From the NCBI RefSeq assembly GCF_003234935.1, contig NZ_QKSB01000002.1, positions 516,583 to 580,582 on the forward strand: a stretch of 64,000 nt of DNA. Direction: 5' to 3'. Position numbers and translations under genes: made by a program. The notes beneath the pieces were generated by a model. The model was given only the letters and a program-made list of their open reading frames with translations. It was not told the origin of the DNA and ran no database searches. The stretch's first letter is position 1, and every line of letters starts with the position of its first letter. This document shows, piece by piece, positions 8,529 to 16,933 of this stretch. The DNA comes from Putridiphycobacter roseus. Lineage in GTDB: Bacteria; Bacteroidota; Bacteroidia; Flavobacteriales_D; Crocinitomicaceae.

Positions 8529-9185
8529 ATGGAAGAAAATACAGTAATCAACCAAGTAGTTGAACAAATAAAAGCACAATTCAAAGATGATTCTAGTGGT
8601 CACGACTGGTTTCATATCGACAGGGTAAGGCGAACAGCAAAGAAAATTGCTACCATTGAACAGGCAGATGTATACGTTACTGAATTGGGAGCATTGTTGC
8701 ATGACATTGCCGATCATAAATTTGTCGAGAATCCTGACGAAGCTGCTTTAACAAGTACAGCACAAATACTTTCGGCATTAAATGTCCCACAAAAAACCAT
8801 TGAAGCAGTACAACACATTGTTTTAAATTGCTCTTTTAAAGGAGGGGTGGAAGCCAATAAAATGAAAAGCTTAGAAGGAAAAATAGTGCAAGATGCCGAT
8901 AAGTTGGATGCCATTGGTGCTATTGGAATTGCCCGAACTTTTGCTTTTGGTGGTAAGTTTGGCGCCATTTTATTCGACCCAAATATTGGACCAATGGACC
9001 ATAAAGATTTGGCCTCTTATCAAAAGAACAGAAGTCACACCATCAATCATTTTCATGAAAAACTATTAAAATTAAAGGATTTAATGCACACCAAAACGGC
9101 ACAAAAAATGGCTTTAAAAAGACACCAGTTCATGGAAGATTATTTAATTGAGTTTCATCATGAATGGAACGCAGAAATTAATTAA
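8529..9185 (+). CDS. HD-domain phosphohydrolase (YedJ-like)
   Basis: The 218-residue protein has the HD superfamily metal-binding pattern: HDWFHIDRV near residue 25, LLHDIADHKF near 55, then a conserved D near 125 (VQDADKLDAIGAIGIAR). Family members hydrolyse phosphomonoesters or nucleotides, but the substrate here is unknown. The start is unusual because the ATG touches the T-tract of the preceding terminator, so there is no Shine-Dalgarno site. No alternative in-frame start precedes the conserved HDWFH motif, so I keep it. Confidence 0.88.
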   Translation: MEENTVINQVVEQIKAQFKDDSSGHDWFHIDRVRRTAKKIATIEQADVYVTELGALLHDIADHKFVENPDEAALTSTAQILSALNVPQKTIEAVQHIVLNCSFKGGVEANKMKSLEGKIVQDADKLDAIGAIGIARTFAFGGKFGAILFDPNIGPMDHKDLASYQKNRSHTINHFHEKLLKLKDLMHTKTAQKMALKRHQFMEDYLIEFHHEWNAEIN

Positions 9186-9194
9186 ATTTAACCC

Positions 9195-9806
9195 ATGAGA
9201 AAAATAACCCTTTTATTTCTTTTCATCTGGTTAGGATCAGGTCTAAACGCCCAAAATATGGACTTTGGACTTAGTATTGCCCCTACTTATAATTTTCAGA
9301 TTTTTAGGTCGACTCCGAATAATATTTGGTCGTCTCAAACTGGAAATGGCTTTTTATTTGGTGGCTTTATTCAAAAACCGATCGGTGAACACAGCTTTAT
9401 AGCTTCCGCTTTGAAATTTGAATATTTCGGTTTTAACCAAAAATACAATGGCTATTTAGCACAAAGCTACCGCGTAGCAAGTATTCATATCCCAATCCTG
9501 TTTAAACAAGAAATTGGTTTGACAAAAAATTGGTTTTACGAAGTTGGCCTAGGTGTAAACTACCATTTTTTAAGCAGAAAGTATTCCGGTGGTTTTTGGC
9601 TTAACGTAAATGAATTAGCCAATAAATTTCAACCACATACCCAAATAGGCCTTTCTTATTACTCCCCACAAAACAGATATGAACTTTCTGCTTATGGTCG
9701 GTATTATTTTATCGATTTATGGAAAGGATTTGTACAAGAAAGTTCACAAACTAAAACCAAACTAATTACTTTTGAATTGGCATTAAAATATTATTTGAAT
9801 AAGTAA
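9195..9806 (+). CDS. Outer-membrane beta-barrel protein, unknown function
   Basis: The 203-residue product has a signal peptide (about residues 1-19, ending LNAQ). Alternating aromatic/polar strands typical of an 8-strand barrel follow, with many Tyr/Phe (for example YEVGLGVNYHF and ELSAYGRYYF), ending in a strand close to the C-terminus (FELALKYYLNK). It resembles PorT-like or OmpW-sized barrels, but I cannot assign a family. It starts 9 bases after the HD gene, so the two are probably cotranscribed. A role in T9SS is not shown. Confidence 0.7.
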   Translation: MRKITLLFLFIWLGSGLNAQNMDFGLSIAPTYNFQIFRSTPNNIWSSQTGNGFLFGGFIQKPIGEHSFIASALKFEYFGFNQKYNGYLAQSYRVASIHIPILFKQEIGLTKNWFYEVGLGVNYHFLSRKYSGGFWLNVNELANKFQPHTQIGLSYYSPQNRYELSAYGRYYFIDLWKGFVQESSQTKTKLITFELALKYYLNK

Positions 9807-9883
9807 TAACTTTTATTATTACCCTTAAAAAAGAACAACCTTTACACGGTATAAAATTTGTAAAACACATTAAAATAACACGC

Positions 9884-12010
9884 ATGACTAAAACATTCTT
9901 CTCCTCCCTATTTATATTATTATCGTCTTTAGCTTTTTCTCAGTCTGTAACGGATAATGAATCTTGCACAGCGCCAGATAAAAAGGCAATGAAATTCATC
10001 AAAGTTGCTACTTCTCCTAAATCAGATTTCCAGACAGCCTCCATGGCATTTATAGACGCCATTGCAGTAGATGATGAAAAAGCACTTCCTTATTTTCTTT
10101 ACGCAGAATACTTAAATGAAAGAGCTATGCGAAAGCTAGAAGAATACCGTGCCGGACGGGCAAACCTAGTCCAAGTTAGAAATCAATTCAATGCTGTGGT
10201 AAATAAATACACTAGTGTTATCGAATTGTGCCCAGAATACCATGCGAACCCTTATTTTATGCTAGGATACATTAATTACTATGTTAAGGGAGACCAGGAG
10301 ACCGCGGTTTCCTATTTCAACCAATTCCTTCAATTTTCAAGTGATGACCCAAATGCCTTTGATGATGATTATGCAGATCAAAAAAGTGAAGCCATGGCCA
10401 TTGTAAAACAATTGGAAGTATCCCTTAAAAAAGCAGAAATAGCCAATGCCTTTTATGAAACTAAAGTACCATATGATCCAGTAAGAGTTCAGAATGTATC
10501 TACTGCAGATGATGAATACTTACCCATGATATCGCCTGATAATGAATTAATTTTTTATACGAGAAGAGGAGACTTCAGAAGTCTAGGGGAAGTTCAATCC
10601 AATATTAAAGAAATGTTTTCTGTTTCCCAACGTGCAAATGTCAATGCGCCATTTAATAAAGGAAAAGGATTAAACCCTCCTTTTAATACTGCGGATTTTG
10701 AAAATTATGGTGGCGTATCACTATCTATAGATAACAAAGAGATGTTTATTTGCGCCTGTAAAAATGAGGTAGTTCAAGGACAACAATTTTTAAATTGCGA
10801 CATTTACGTGACTTATTTTAAACGTTCAGGTAAAGGCGGATACGATTACGAATGGACAGACTTAAAAAACTTAGGTTCAAATATTAATACGGCTACTGGC
10901 TGGGAAGCGCAACCAACTTTATCGGCAGACGGCAATACGCTTTACTTTGCTGCTTTTAGAAAGTCAACACAATTAACAGACATCTACTATTCTACTAGAA
11001 AGAAAGATGGTTCCTGGTCATTAGCTAAGCCAGTACCTGGTCCAATTAACACAGCCGGTCACGACAAGGCGCCGTTTTTACACCAAGATTCAGAAACCAT
11101 GTACTTTGCTTCACAAGTGAGTGAGAAAAGAAAAGGCGCTGGTGAACCTGGCAATTACGATATTTTTTACGCGAGAAAAGACCAGGATGGAAATTGGATG
11201 GAACCAAAAAACTTAGGTTATCCAATAAACACAGAAAGTAATGAGGTTGGATTAATTGTTTCAACTGACGGTAAGCTTGCTTACATAGCTTCTGACAAAG
11301 GTAAAAATGCGGAAGGTGTAGATTTGTACTATTTTGAATTATATGAAGCAGCAAGGCCGCAAAAGGTATTATTTGTCAAAGGGCAATTAAAAGATGATTT
11401 AGGAGACCCGATACAGGATGGGAAATTGGAAATTAACTATGAAGAAAGTGGAGAATCCGTTGAAATCAATATCAATGGAGATGACGGAAAATTTGCCGCA
11501 GTTATAAAAACCGACAACCCGCAAGATGTATTAATATCCGTAAAGAAAAAGGGGTATTCTTTCGATACCCAAAAAATAAGTAAAACAGAAATTGCAGCAG
11601 CCAAATCTGGAAATTCCACTTATAAATCTAGCAATCTAGACTTAGAAATTGGAGAATTAGCCGTTGGAAAAGCATTCACCATCAATAATATACTTTTCCA
11701 AACTGATTCTTATGTACTCAGTAAAGACTCGAAATTTGTCTTGGACCAATTTGTTAAGTTCCTAAAAGTTAACCCTAGTGTTACCGTCGAATTAGAAGGA
11801 CATACAGATGACCAAGGTGATGACGGTGCTAACATGAAACTAAGTCAGAATAGAGCCAATGCAACCATGGATTATATTGTAAGTAAAGGCATTTCAAAAA
11901 ACCGCTTAAAAGCAATCGGCTACGGAGAAACAAAACCTATTTACGAAAACAACAAAGAAAGTAATCGCGCTAAAAATAGAAGAACCGACTTTAGGTTAAC
12001 TGGAGTTTAA
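9884..12010 (+). CDS. PD40 / OmpA-domain protein with N-terminal TPR-like region (PorE-like architecture)
   Basis: The 708-residue protein has, in order: signal peptide (1-19, ending AFSQ); a helical TPR-like region (about 30-185); a WD40-like PD40 beta-propeller (about 200-485, with repeats such as PTLSADGNTLYFA and LIVSTDGKLAYIASD); a carboxypeptidase-regulatory-like beta-sandwich (about 490-580); and an OmpA C-terminal peptidoglycan-binding domain (about 595-708, LEGHTDDQGDD...NRANATMDYI...GYGETKP). This is the domain order of PorE, the T9SS outer-membrane/peptidoglycan anchor, but here the signal has no lipobox Cys. Several Bacteroidota paralogues share the order, so PorE identity is only possible. 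Confidence 0.85.
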   Translation: MTKTFFSSLFILLSSLAFSQSVTDNESCTAPDKKAMKFIKVATSPKSDFQTASMAFIDAIAVDDEKALPYFLYAEYLNERAMRKLEEYRAGRANLVQVRNQFNAVVNKYTSVIELCPEYHANPYFMLGYINYYVKGDQETAVSYFNQFLQFSSDDPNAFDDDYADQKSEAMAIVKQLEVSLKKAEIANAFYETKVPYDPVRVQNVSTADDEYLPMISPDNELIFYTRRGDFRSLGEVQSNIKEMFSVSQRANVNAPFNKGKGLNPPFNTADFENYGGVSLSIDNKEMFICACKNEVVQGQQFLNCDIYVTYFKRSGKGGYDYEWTDLKNLGSNINTATGWEAQPTLSADGNTLYFAAFRKSTQLTDIYYSTRKKDGSWSLAKPVPGPINTAGHDKAPFLHQDSETMYFASQVSEKRKGAGEPGNYDIFYARKDQDGNWMEPKNLGYPINTESNEVGLIVSTDGKLAYIASDKGKNAEGVDLYYFELYEAARPQKVLFVKGQLKDDLGDPIQDGKLEINYEESGESVEININGDDGKFAAVIKTDNPQDVLISVKKKGYSFDTQKISKTEIAAAKSGNSTYKSSNLDLEIGELAVGKAFTINNILFQTDSYVLSKDSKFVLDQFVKFLKVNPSVTVELEGHTDDQGDDGANMKLSQNRANATMDYIVSKGISKNRLKAIGYGETKPIYENNKESNRAKNRRTDFRLTGV

Positions 12011-12312
12011 TATTAACACTTGACTGATAGTTTATCAGTTAATTCTAGCTATGGATAATTAGCAATTGGACGATTAGTGCATAGTCCTCCCTCATGGAAA
12101 CATGTACTGAGCTGCACTGTGCTGAGCTTGTCGAAGTATCGAAGTAAGCCAACAAAAAACTAGGAGCCTAGCGAACTAGAAAAAAATCTAGCAACGATTG
12201 AATGGAGCTGTGCTGAGCTGCACTGTGCTGAGCTTGTCGAAGTATCGAAGTCGGTCTAGCATCTATGAGCACAGCAGTCTGGCATCTAAAAGTACAGCGG
12301 TCTAAGACACAA
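12011..12312. repeat. Gene-free spacer with two 39-base direct repeats and a diverged CTAG-rich repeat
   Basis: The spacer between convergent genes holds two identical 39-base copies (12107-12145 and 12213-12251, 106 bases apart). They are built on the GCTGAGCTTGTCGAAG word that is common in intergenic repeats of Bacteroidota. Between and after them are CTAG-containing words (12160-12190 and 12255-12305) that match, with divergence, the unit of the tandem array at 15232-15673. No credible gene is present; the short reading frame across it (12168-12368, - strand) is an accident of the repeats. Confidence 0.8.
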
Positions 12313-12885
12313 CTACTTTTTTCTCGACTCCAGCATGACAATACTTCGCCAGATAAAGGTAATGGCAATAGAAAAGAACATGGTTAAGAACAAGCCAATC
12401 CCAAGGTGACCTAAGGCGTAAGAATAAGCAGATAAACCAACATAAGCTTGATCTTCCTGATTTTCGATATAATCTAAATAGGTCTTATTTTTCCAAGTAA
12501 AATCTTCTGCTTGTAATTTTTTAAAAGTAGCTTCATCAGGCACATTTTCCAAGTTTGCATCCAACCTTTCATTTAGTTTTGAAGCAATAAAAGTATCGTC
12601 AATCTTGTCGTGGTAAACATAAGTAAATAAAGAAAGTAAAATTACAAAAACAAGTCCACCTTGCACTGCTACCTTAAAATCCTCTGCGAAACTAGATGCG
12701 GTACTAAAGTTTTGGCTGCGTTTAACTATGTAAAGACTCACCGCAATGGCAGAAAGCAACAAAAACATATTATACAAACCACTGATATTAGTCCCCAAGG
12801 CAGAGGCATCTGCAAAATAAAACCCAAAAGTTATCCCTACCGAAATAAGAAAACAAACCATGGCTACTCTCAAAGGGATTTTCAT
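12313..12885 (-). CDS. DUF4199-like four-helix membrane protein
   Basis: The 190-residue protein has predicted membrane helices at about 5-25, 37-56, 73-93 and 158-182, with a charged soluble loop (about 95-150) between helices 3 and 4. It looks like a DUF4199 family protein, common in Bacteroidota, of unknown function. It starts 6 bases after the yidC stop codon on the same strand, so it is in the yidC operon. A role in membrane-protein assembly is only suggested by that position. Confidence 0.75.
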   Translation of the reverse strand: MKIPLRVAMVCFLISVGITFGFYFADASALGTNISGLYNMFLLLSAIAVSLYIVKRSQNFSTASSFAEDFKVAVQGGLVFVILLSLFTYVYHDKIDDTFIASKLNERLDANLENVPDEATFKKLQAEDFTWKNKTYLDYIENQEDQAYVGLSAYSYALGHLGIGLFLTMFFSIAITFIWRSIVMLESRKK

Positions 12886-12891
12886 TGTTTA

Positions 12892-14826
12892 TTATTTTTT
12901 TCTATTCGCTCGCTCTTGTTGTAATTTTTGAGCTTCTTCTAACCTAGCAGCAAATTTAGACTTACCTTTTTTCTTTTTTGGTGCAGCTTTTTTAGCGGCA
13001 ATTTTCGCTAAAATCTTGTCCTCATCTAACATAAACTCTTTGATTGCAAACATAATCCCCATAGTCATTAAGGTAGAGATAAAGTAGTAAAAACTCAAGC
13101 CAGAAGAGTAAGAGTTAAACCAGAAAATCATCATAATTGGGAAGAAATACATGATGTATTTCATGTTCGGCATTCCCTCTTGTTGAGGCGTCTGCATATT
13201 AGAACTATTAAAGTGCGTATACAATAAAGTAGTAATCGCCATTAACAAAGTAAATAAAGATATGTGGTTACCGTATGCCCATGTTATTAATGGAATATTA
13301 CCCGACCACGAAGCAATTTGATCATAAGTAGACAAATCTTCTGCCCATAAAAATGATTTTTGTCTCAACTCAATTGCTGAAGGAAATAAACGGAATATCG
13401 CAATTAAGACCGGCATTTGAATCAACATTGGAACACAACCAGCTAAAGGACTTGCCCCAGCATCTTTGTACAAGGCCATCAAAGCTTGTTGCTTTTTCAT
13501 GGCATCTTCTTTTTTAGGGAATTTTTCACCTATCTCTGTAATTTCAGGCTTTAATACCCGCATGGTTGCAGAAGACTTATACATTTTATAATTCACTGGA
13601 CTCAAGACTAACTTTACAAAGAAAGTCAATAATAAAATGGCAAATCCTGCACCCATTCCCCAGCTTAAAAACCAGTTCATTACCGGACGGAATGCATAAA
13701 CATTCACCCATCTAAATATACCCCAACCCAGATCCACAATATCTTCTGTACCATTATCATGTAAAGCAAGTACATCATAATCATTTGGACCAAAATACCA
13801 TTTTAAACTCACCGTCTCAGCCATGCTACTCATCCCTAAGTTTAATTCAGCGGTAAAATCTTTTAAGTAAGTTGAATCAAATTCAGGACGATTAGAAATT
13901 GCCAATTTTGAACCAGCACCAAAACCATCTTCTTTCATGACAATCGCAGAGAAAAATAATTGTTTAAAAGCTACCCAATTCGTTTTTTCTTCAAACTCTA
14001 AATCATCATCCCCCATTGCCGACAAGTAATCGTAAGATCCTTCCTCGTCATAATAAAAAGTAGCATTTCTTTGTTCCGTAAGCAAGTATTTTTCAGTTGA
14101 CAATAACCTAAAATCTGCAAATAATTTTGTCTGACCTGGTGCTGCACTTTCAAAACCATTGAATTTTATAACATAACTCATGTCGTGAGAGCCATCTGTC
14201 AAACCATAAATAAATTCCACCGTTTTACCTGCAATATCAGCAACCATGGTCAAGTTTTTATCCGTGGAAGAAACCACTTCAAAATCATAATCATTCGTGT
14301 TAATGGTTTTTCCCGCTACGTTTAACTCAATGCCATAAGTCGACATTTGATCTAATAATTGCAAGTAAGCATCTCCGCTATCCACATAGGTTTGGTAAGA
14401 CTTGTAATCTTTTACATAGGCATTGTGAATGTGACCACCTTTGGTCGTGAATTCCAATTTCAATACATCATTTTCAATGGTATGAATGGCTTCCGGTAAA
14501 ACTTCCGTAATATTCGACTTCGATAAAATAACTGTATCCAATCCCGTAATGGTATCGGTATACACTATGTTATTTAAATCATCAGTAATGACTAATCCAT
14601 TGGCATCCATTTTTGGAACCCATGAATTAACGGTTTCATTACTTGAAGCAATTACTTCGTTATTTTGTTTGATTTCAGCTGGTACCGCATTCACAGTTTG
14701 GCTTGAATCGTTATGTGTAATTTCAGTTTTTGGTTTTAAATCGTCTTCCGCTGGCGCATTAAAAATACTAAAGCCTAATAATATACCACCTATTAACAAT
14801 AATCCAATGACAGAATTTCTATCCAT
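12892..14826 (-). CDS. yidC: Membrane protein insertase YidC/Oxa1
   Basis: The 644-residue protein matches the long Gram-negative/Bacteroidota form: N-terminal membrane helix (about 5-22), a linker, the large periplasmic domain (about 95-360), then the conserved five-helix core (about 375-600; landmarks MNWFLSWGMGAGFAILLLT, GASPLAGCVPMLIQMPVLIA and MPNMKYIMYFFPIMMIFWFN). The C-terminal tail is very basic (AAKKAAPKKKKGKSKF), as expected for ribosome contact. YidC inserts and folds inner-membrane proteins alone or with SecYEG. Its usual neighbours (pyrG in many Flavobacteriia, rnpA elsewhere) are absent; here it stands between CTAG-repeat regions with a DUF4199-like partner. Confidence 0.97.
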   Translation of the reverse strand: MDRNSVIGLLLIGGILLGFSIFNAPAEDDLKPKTEITHNDSSQTVNAVPAEIKQNNEVIASSNETVNSWVPKMDANGLVITDDLNNIVYTDTITGLDTVILSKSNITEVLPEAIHTIENDVLKLEFTTKGGHIHNAYVKDYKSYQTYVDSGDAYLQLLDQMSTYGIELNVAGKTINTNDYDFEVVSSTDKNLTMVADIAGKTVEFIYGLTDGSHDMSYVIKFNGFESAAPGQTKLFADFRLLSTEKYLLTEQRNATFYYDEEGSYDYLSAMGDDDLEFEEKTNWVAFKQLFFSAIVMKEDGFGAGSKLAISNRPEFDSTYLKDFTAELNLGMSSMAETVSLKWYFGPNDYDVLALHDNGTEDIVDLGWGIFRWVNVYAFRPVMNWFLSWGMGAGFAILLLTFFVKLVLSPVNYKMYKSSATMRVLKPEITEIGEKFPKKEDAMKKQQALMALYKDAGASPLAGCVPMLIQMPVLIAIFRLFPSAIELRQKSFLWAEDLSTYDQIASWSGNIPLITWAYGNHISLFTLLMAITTLLYTHFNSSNMQTPQQEGMPNMKYIMYFFPIMMIFWFNSYSSGLSFYYFISTLMTMGIMFAIKEFMLDEDKILAKIAAKKAAPKKKKGKSKFAARLEEAQKLQQERANRKK

Positions 14827-14845
14827 TATATAAATTTTAAAAATG

Positions 14846-14853
14846 CAAAATTA
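14846..14853 (-). promoter_or_regulatory. -7 box (TAATTTTG) for yidC
   Basis: On the minus strand this reads TAATTTTG, a TAnnTTTG match, and lies 19 bases before the yidC ATG. I found no TTG at the usual -33 distance. Confidence 0.5.
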
Positions 14854-15231
14854 AGAATAATAGGGAAACCCACAGAGGTTTTCACCAATTAAATCACATC
14901 TATCTGATGTTCCCCTTCTTTTTGATGCATCAGTGCGCATGTTCTTGCCTTCCCTCCTTAGTCCCTATAACTATCGGGATCGAACTGACACTTCGTTTTT
15001 CATTTCTATTAGCGAGTGTTTAGCAGCAACTTGTGCTGAGCTGCACTTGCGAAGTATTGAAATATGCGGTCTGAAAAAACAACCACCTCGGTCCTCTCTT
15101 GGTTACTGAGCAAAGTCAAAGTACAAGAGGTGGAAGAAAAATCACCAGTATTTATACGCAAAGCCAAAAATACTGGTGATATTAAAAATATATAAGCGAC
15201 TCCTACAAATCGAAGCAAACTAGAAAAGAAA
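14854..15231. other. Gene-free spacer with inverted repeats, including a 13-bp perfect hairpin at 15141-15180
   Basis: No credible gene is seen here. Arms 15141-15153 and 15168-15180 are perfectly complementary over 13 bp (loop of 14). Read on the minus strand the hairpin is followed by a short T run, so it may be a terminator for transcripts that read leftward out of dapD through the tandem array. A second, weaker inverted repeat (CCACCTC 15083-15089, GAGGTGG 15127-15133) lies just to its left. A diverged GCTGAGCTGCACTTGCGAAG word is present near 15035. Confidence 0.6.
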
Positions 15232-15673
15232 CCTAGGCGCGTAGCGACTAGAAAAAAATTTAACAGCGACCTGTGCTGAGCCTACCGAAGTAAGTATTCT
15301 AGCATCTAGCAACACAGCGATCTAAAATCTGTGAGCGCAGCGAACAAAACAAACAAAACCTAGGCGCACAGCGACTAGAAAAAAAATCTAGCAGCGACCT
15401 GTGCTGAGCCTACCGAAGTAAGTATTCTAGCATCTAGCAACACAGCGATCTAAAATCTGTAAGCGCAGCGAACGAAACAAACAAAACCTAGGCGCACAGC
15501 GACTAGAAAAAAAATCTAGCAGCGACCTGTGCTGAGCGAAGCCGAAGTAAGCGATCTAAAATCTATGAGCGCAGCGAACAAAACCTAGGCGCGCAGCGAC
15601 TAGAAAAAAGTCTAACAGCGTGCTGAACCTGCCGAAGTAAGCGATCTAAAATCTATGAGCGCAGCGAACAAAA
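15232..15673. repeat. CTAG-rich tandem array, about four units of ~127 bases
   Basis: Units start at CCTAGGCGC words at 15232, 15359, 15487 and 15584 (periods 127, 128 and 97, then a shortened last unit). Each unit holds CTAGGCGC..AGCGACTAG, an A-run flanked by CTAG on both sides, GTGCTGAGC..CGAAGTAAG, a block rich in CTAGC, GATCTAAAATCT and GAGCGCAGCGAAC. Units 1-3 are nearly identical and unit 4 is shortened internally. There are no variable spacers. Coding potential is absent. It lies 3' of dapD. Confidence 0.88.
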
Positions 15674-15715
15674 GCGACTAGCGACTAGTGACTAGAGACT
15701 AGAGACTAGAAACTA
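15674..15715. repeat. Heptamer tandem repeat (NNGACTA x6)
   Basis: Six 7-base units run in a row: GCGACTA, GCGACTA, GTGACTA, GAGACTA, GAGACTA, GAAACTA. They close the CTAG array and end 5 bases before the dapD stop codon. The same heptamer family recurs at 29650-29670 (inverted) and 30052-30079. Confidence 0.85.
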
Positions 15716-15720
15716 AAAAG

Positions 15721-16530
15721 CTATACCGCCACATTATGCTCTCTTAAAGCATCATTCAATGAAGTCTTTTTATTAGTACTCTCTTTTCTTGTCCCAATAA
15801 TTAAAGCACAAGGCACATTGTACGAACCTGCTGGAAATTCTTTGGCGTATGAACCAGGTATTACTACTGATCTCGGTGGCACAAAACCTTTTGTCTCCAC
15901 TGGTTTATCTCCAGTAACATCAATAATTTTTGTCGACATGGTCAATACAACATTGGCACCTAAAACGGCCTCTTTACCGACTCTCACCCCTTCCACAACA
16001 ATACATCTTGAACCAATAAAAGCATTGTCTTCAATGATTACTGGTGCAGCTTGTAATGGCTCTAATACACCACCAATTCCAACACCACCACTCAAGTGAA
16101 CGTTCTTACCAATTTGTGCACATGAACCAACTGTTGCCCATGTATCCACCATAGTACCTTCATCCACATAAGCACCAATATTTACATAACTCGGCATCAT
16201 AATCACACCCCTAGAGATGTAAGCACCATATCTTGCAACGGCATGAGGAACTACGCGAATACCCTTTTCTTTATAACCTGTTTTTAAAGCCATTTTATCG
16301 TGAAACTCAAAAGGACCTACTTCAATGGTTTCCATTTGACGAATTGGGAAATACATTACCACAGCTTTCTTCACCCATTCGTTGACTTGCCATTCACCGT
16401 TTTCTAAAGGTTCTGCAACCCTTAATTCTCCTGCATCAATTGCAGCTATAACGGCATCAATCGTATCTCTTACTTCTTTATTGTCTAACAAACTACGATC
16501 GTCCCAGGCCTTTTCAATAATTTCTCTCAT
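15721..16530 (-). CDS. dapD: 2,3,4,5-tetrahydropyridine-2,6-dicarboxylate N-succinyltransferase
   Basis: The 269-residue protein has the standard DapD length and layout: a helical N-terminal domain, then a left-handed beta-helix of hexapeptide repeats (about 100-235; MPSYVNIGAYVDEGTMVD, VGSCAQIGKNVHLSGGVGIGG, IEDNAFIGSRCIVVEGVRVG) and a short C-terminal domain. It transfers succinyl from succinyl-CoA in the lysine/diaminopimelate pathway, making peptidoglycan precursor. With dapA at 56781 it shows the succinylase branch in this genome. It is transcribed alone, with its 3' end against a heptamer array and the CTAG tandem array. Confidence 0.96.
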   Translation of the reverse strand: MREIIEKAWDDRSLLDNKEVRDTIDAVIAAIDAGELRVAEPLENGEWQVNEWVKKAVVMYFPIRQMETIEVGPFEFHDKMALKTGYKEKGIRVVPHAVARYGAYISRGVIMMPSYVNIGAYVDEGTMVDTWATVGSCAQIGKNVHLSGGVGIGGVLEPLQAAPVIIEDNAFIGSRCIVVEGVRVGKEAVLGANVVLTMSTKIIDVTGDKPVETKGFVPPRSVVIPGSYAKEFPAGSYNVPCALIIGTRKESTNKKTSLNDALREHNVAV

Positions 16531-16617
16531 GCTTTATTTTTTATTCCTTTAAATTTTTAAGGATTGACTATTTTTATTTTTTCCAGATTTAATGGTCAAC
16601 AAATATAAGGGTTTATT

Positions 16618-16625
16618 TATTTTTG
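16618..16625 (+). promoter_or_regulatory. -7 box (TATTTTTG)
   Basis: This matches TAnnTTTG and predicts transcription from about 16632. It therefore supports the YbaB start at 16643 and argues against the longer reading frame that opens at 16592, upstream of the promoter. Confidence 0.5.
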
Positions 16626-16642
16626 TAAACAAAAACGAGACT

Positions 16643-16933
16643 ATGTTCGGAAAAGGAATGATGAAAAAGTTGGAGCAAATGCAACAACAAGTGGAAGAGA
16701 CAAAATCAAGATTAGACAATGTAAAATTGATTGGTGAAGCCATGGAAGGTAAAGTACGCGTTGAAGTAAACGGAAATGGTGTAATTACTGACATTACAGC
16801 AAAGGACGACTTGCCAAAAGAGGAGTTAATCGACTTAATTATGGTGGCTGCTAATCGTGCTTTAGACCAAGCAAACAGAACAAAAGAAATGGAAATGGCA
16901 CAATCTGCCAAAGGAATTATCCCAGGAATGTAA
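16643..16933 (+). CDS. YbaB/EbfC family nucleoid-associated protein
   Basis: With the start at 16643 (MFGKGMMKKLEQMQQQ) the product is 96 residues, the normal YbaB size. A coiled N-terminal helix is followed by the beta-sheet core (GKVRVEVNGNGVITDI) and a C-terminal helix. The family forms dimers that bind DNA without strong specificity. The 113-residue reading from 16592 adds a hydrophobic stretch not found in YbaB and begins before the predicted promoter. The usual dnaX/recR neighbours are absent. Its TAA overlaps the next ATG by one base. Confidence 0.93.
   Translation: MFGKGMMKKLEQMQQQVEETKSRLDNVKLIGEAMEGKVRVEVNGNGVITDITAKDDLPKEELIDLIMVAANRALDQANRTKEMEMAQSAKGIIPGM

Noticed and set aside
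8481..8717. Minus-strand frame over the terminator and HD gene
   Set aside because: It is antisense to the HD-domain gene and reads through the terminator hairpin, so it is not a plausible gene.
9884..12010. Firm call of PorE
   Set aside because: The domain order fits, but the protein has a type I signal without a lipobox and other OmpA-PD40 paralogues share the order.
15009..15218. Small gene on the minus strand between yidC and the tandem array
   Set aside because: The 69-codon frame crosses a 13-bp hairpin and repeat-like sequence, has no start signal and resembles no protein.
15232..15673. CRISPR array
   Set aside because: The units are contiguous, ~127 bases and similar throughout, with no short repeat and unique spacers and no cas genes nearby.
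16592..16642. Longer start for the YbaB gene
   Set aside because: It begins upstream of the -7 box at 16618-16625 and adds a hydrophobic stretch not found in the family.
16549..16911. 120-codon reading frame antisense to YbaB
   Set aside because: It is a shadow of the YbaB coding frame; the plus-strand protein is clearly conserved and this one resembles nothing.
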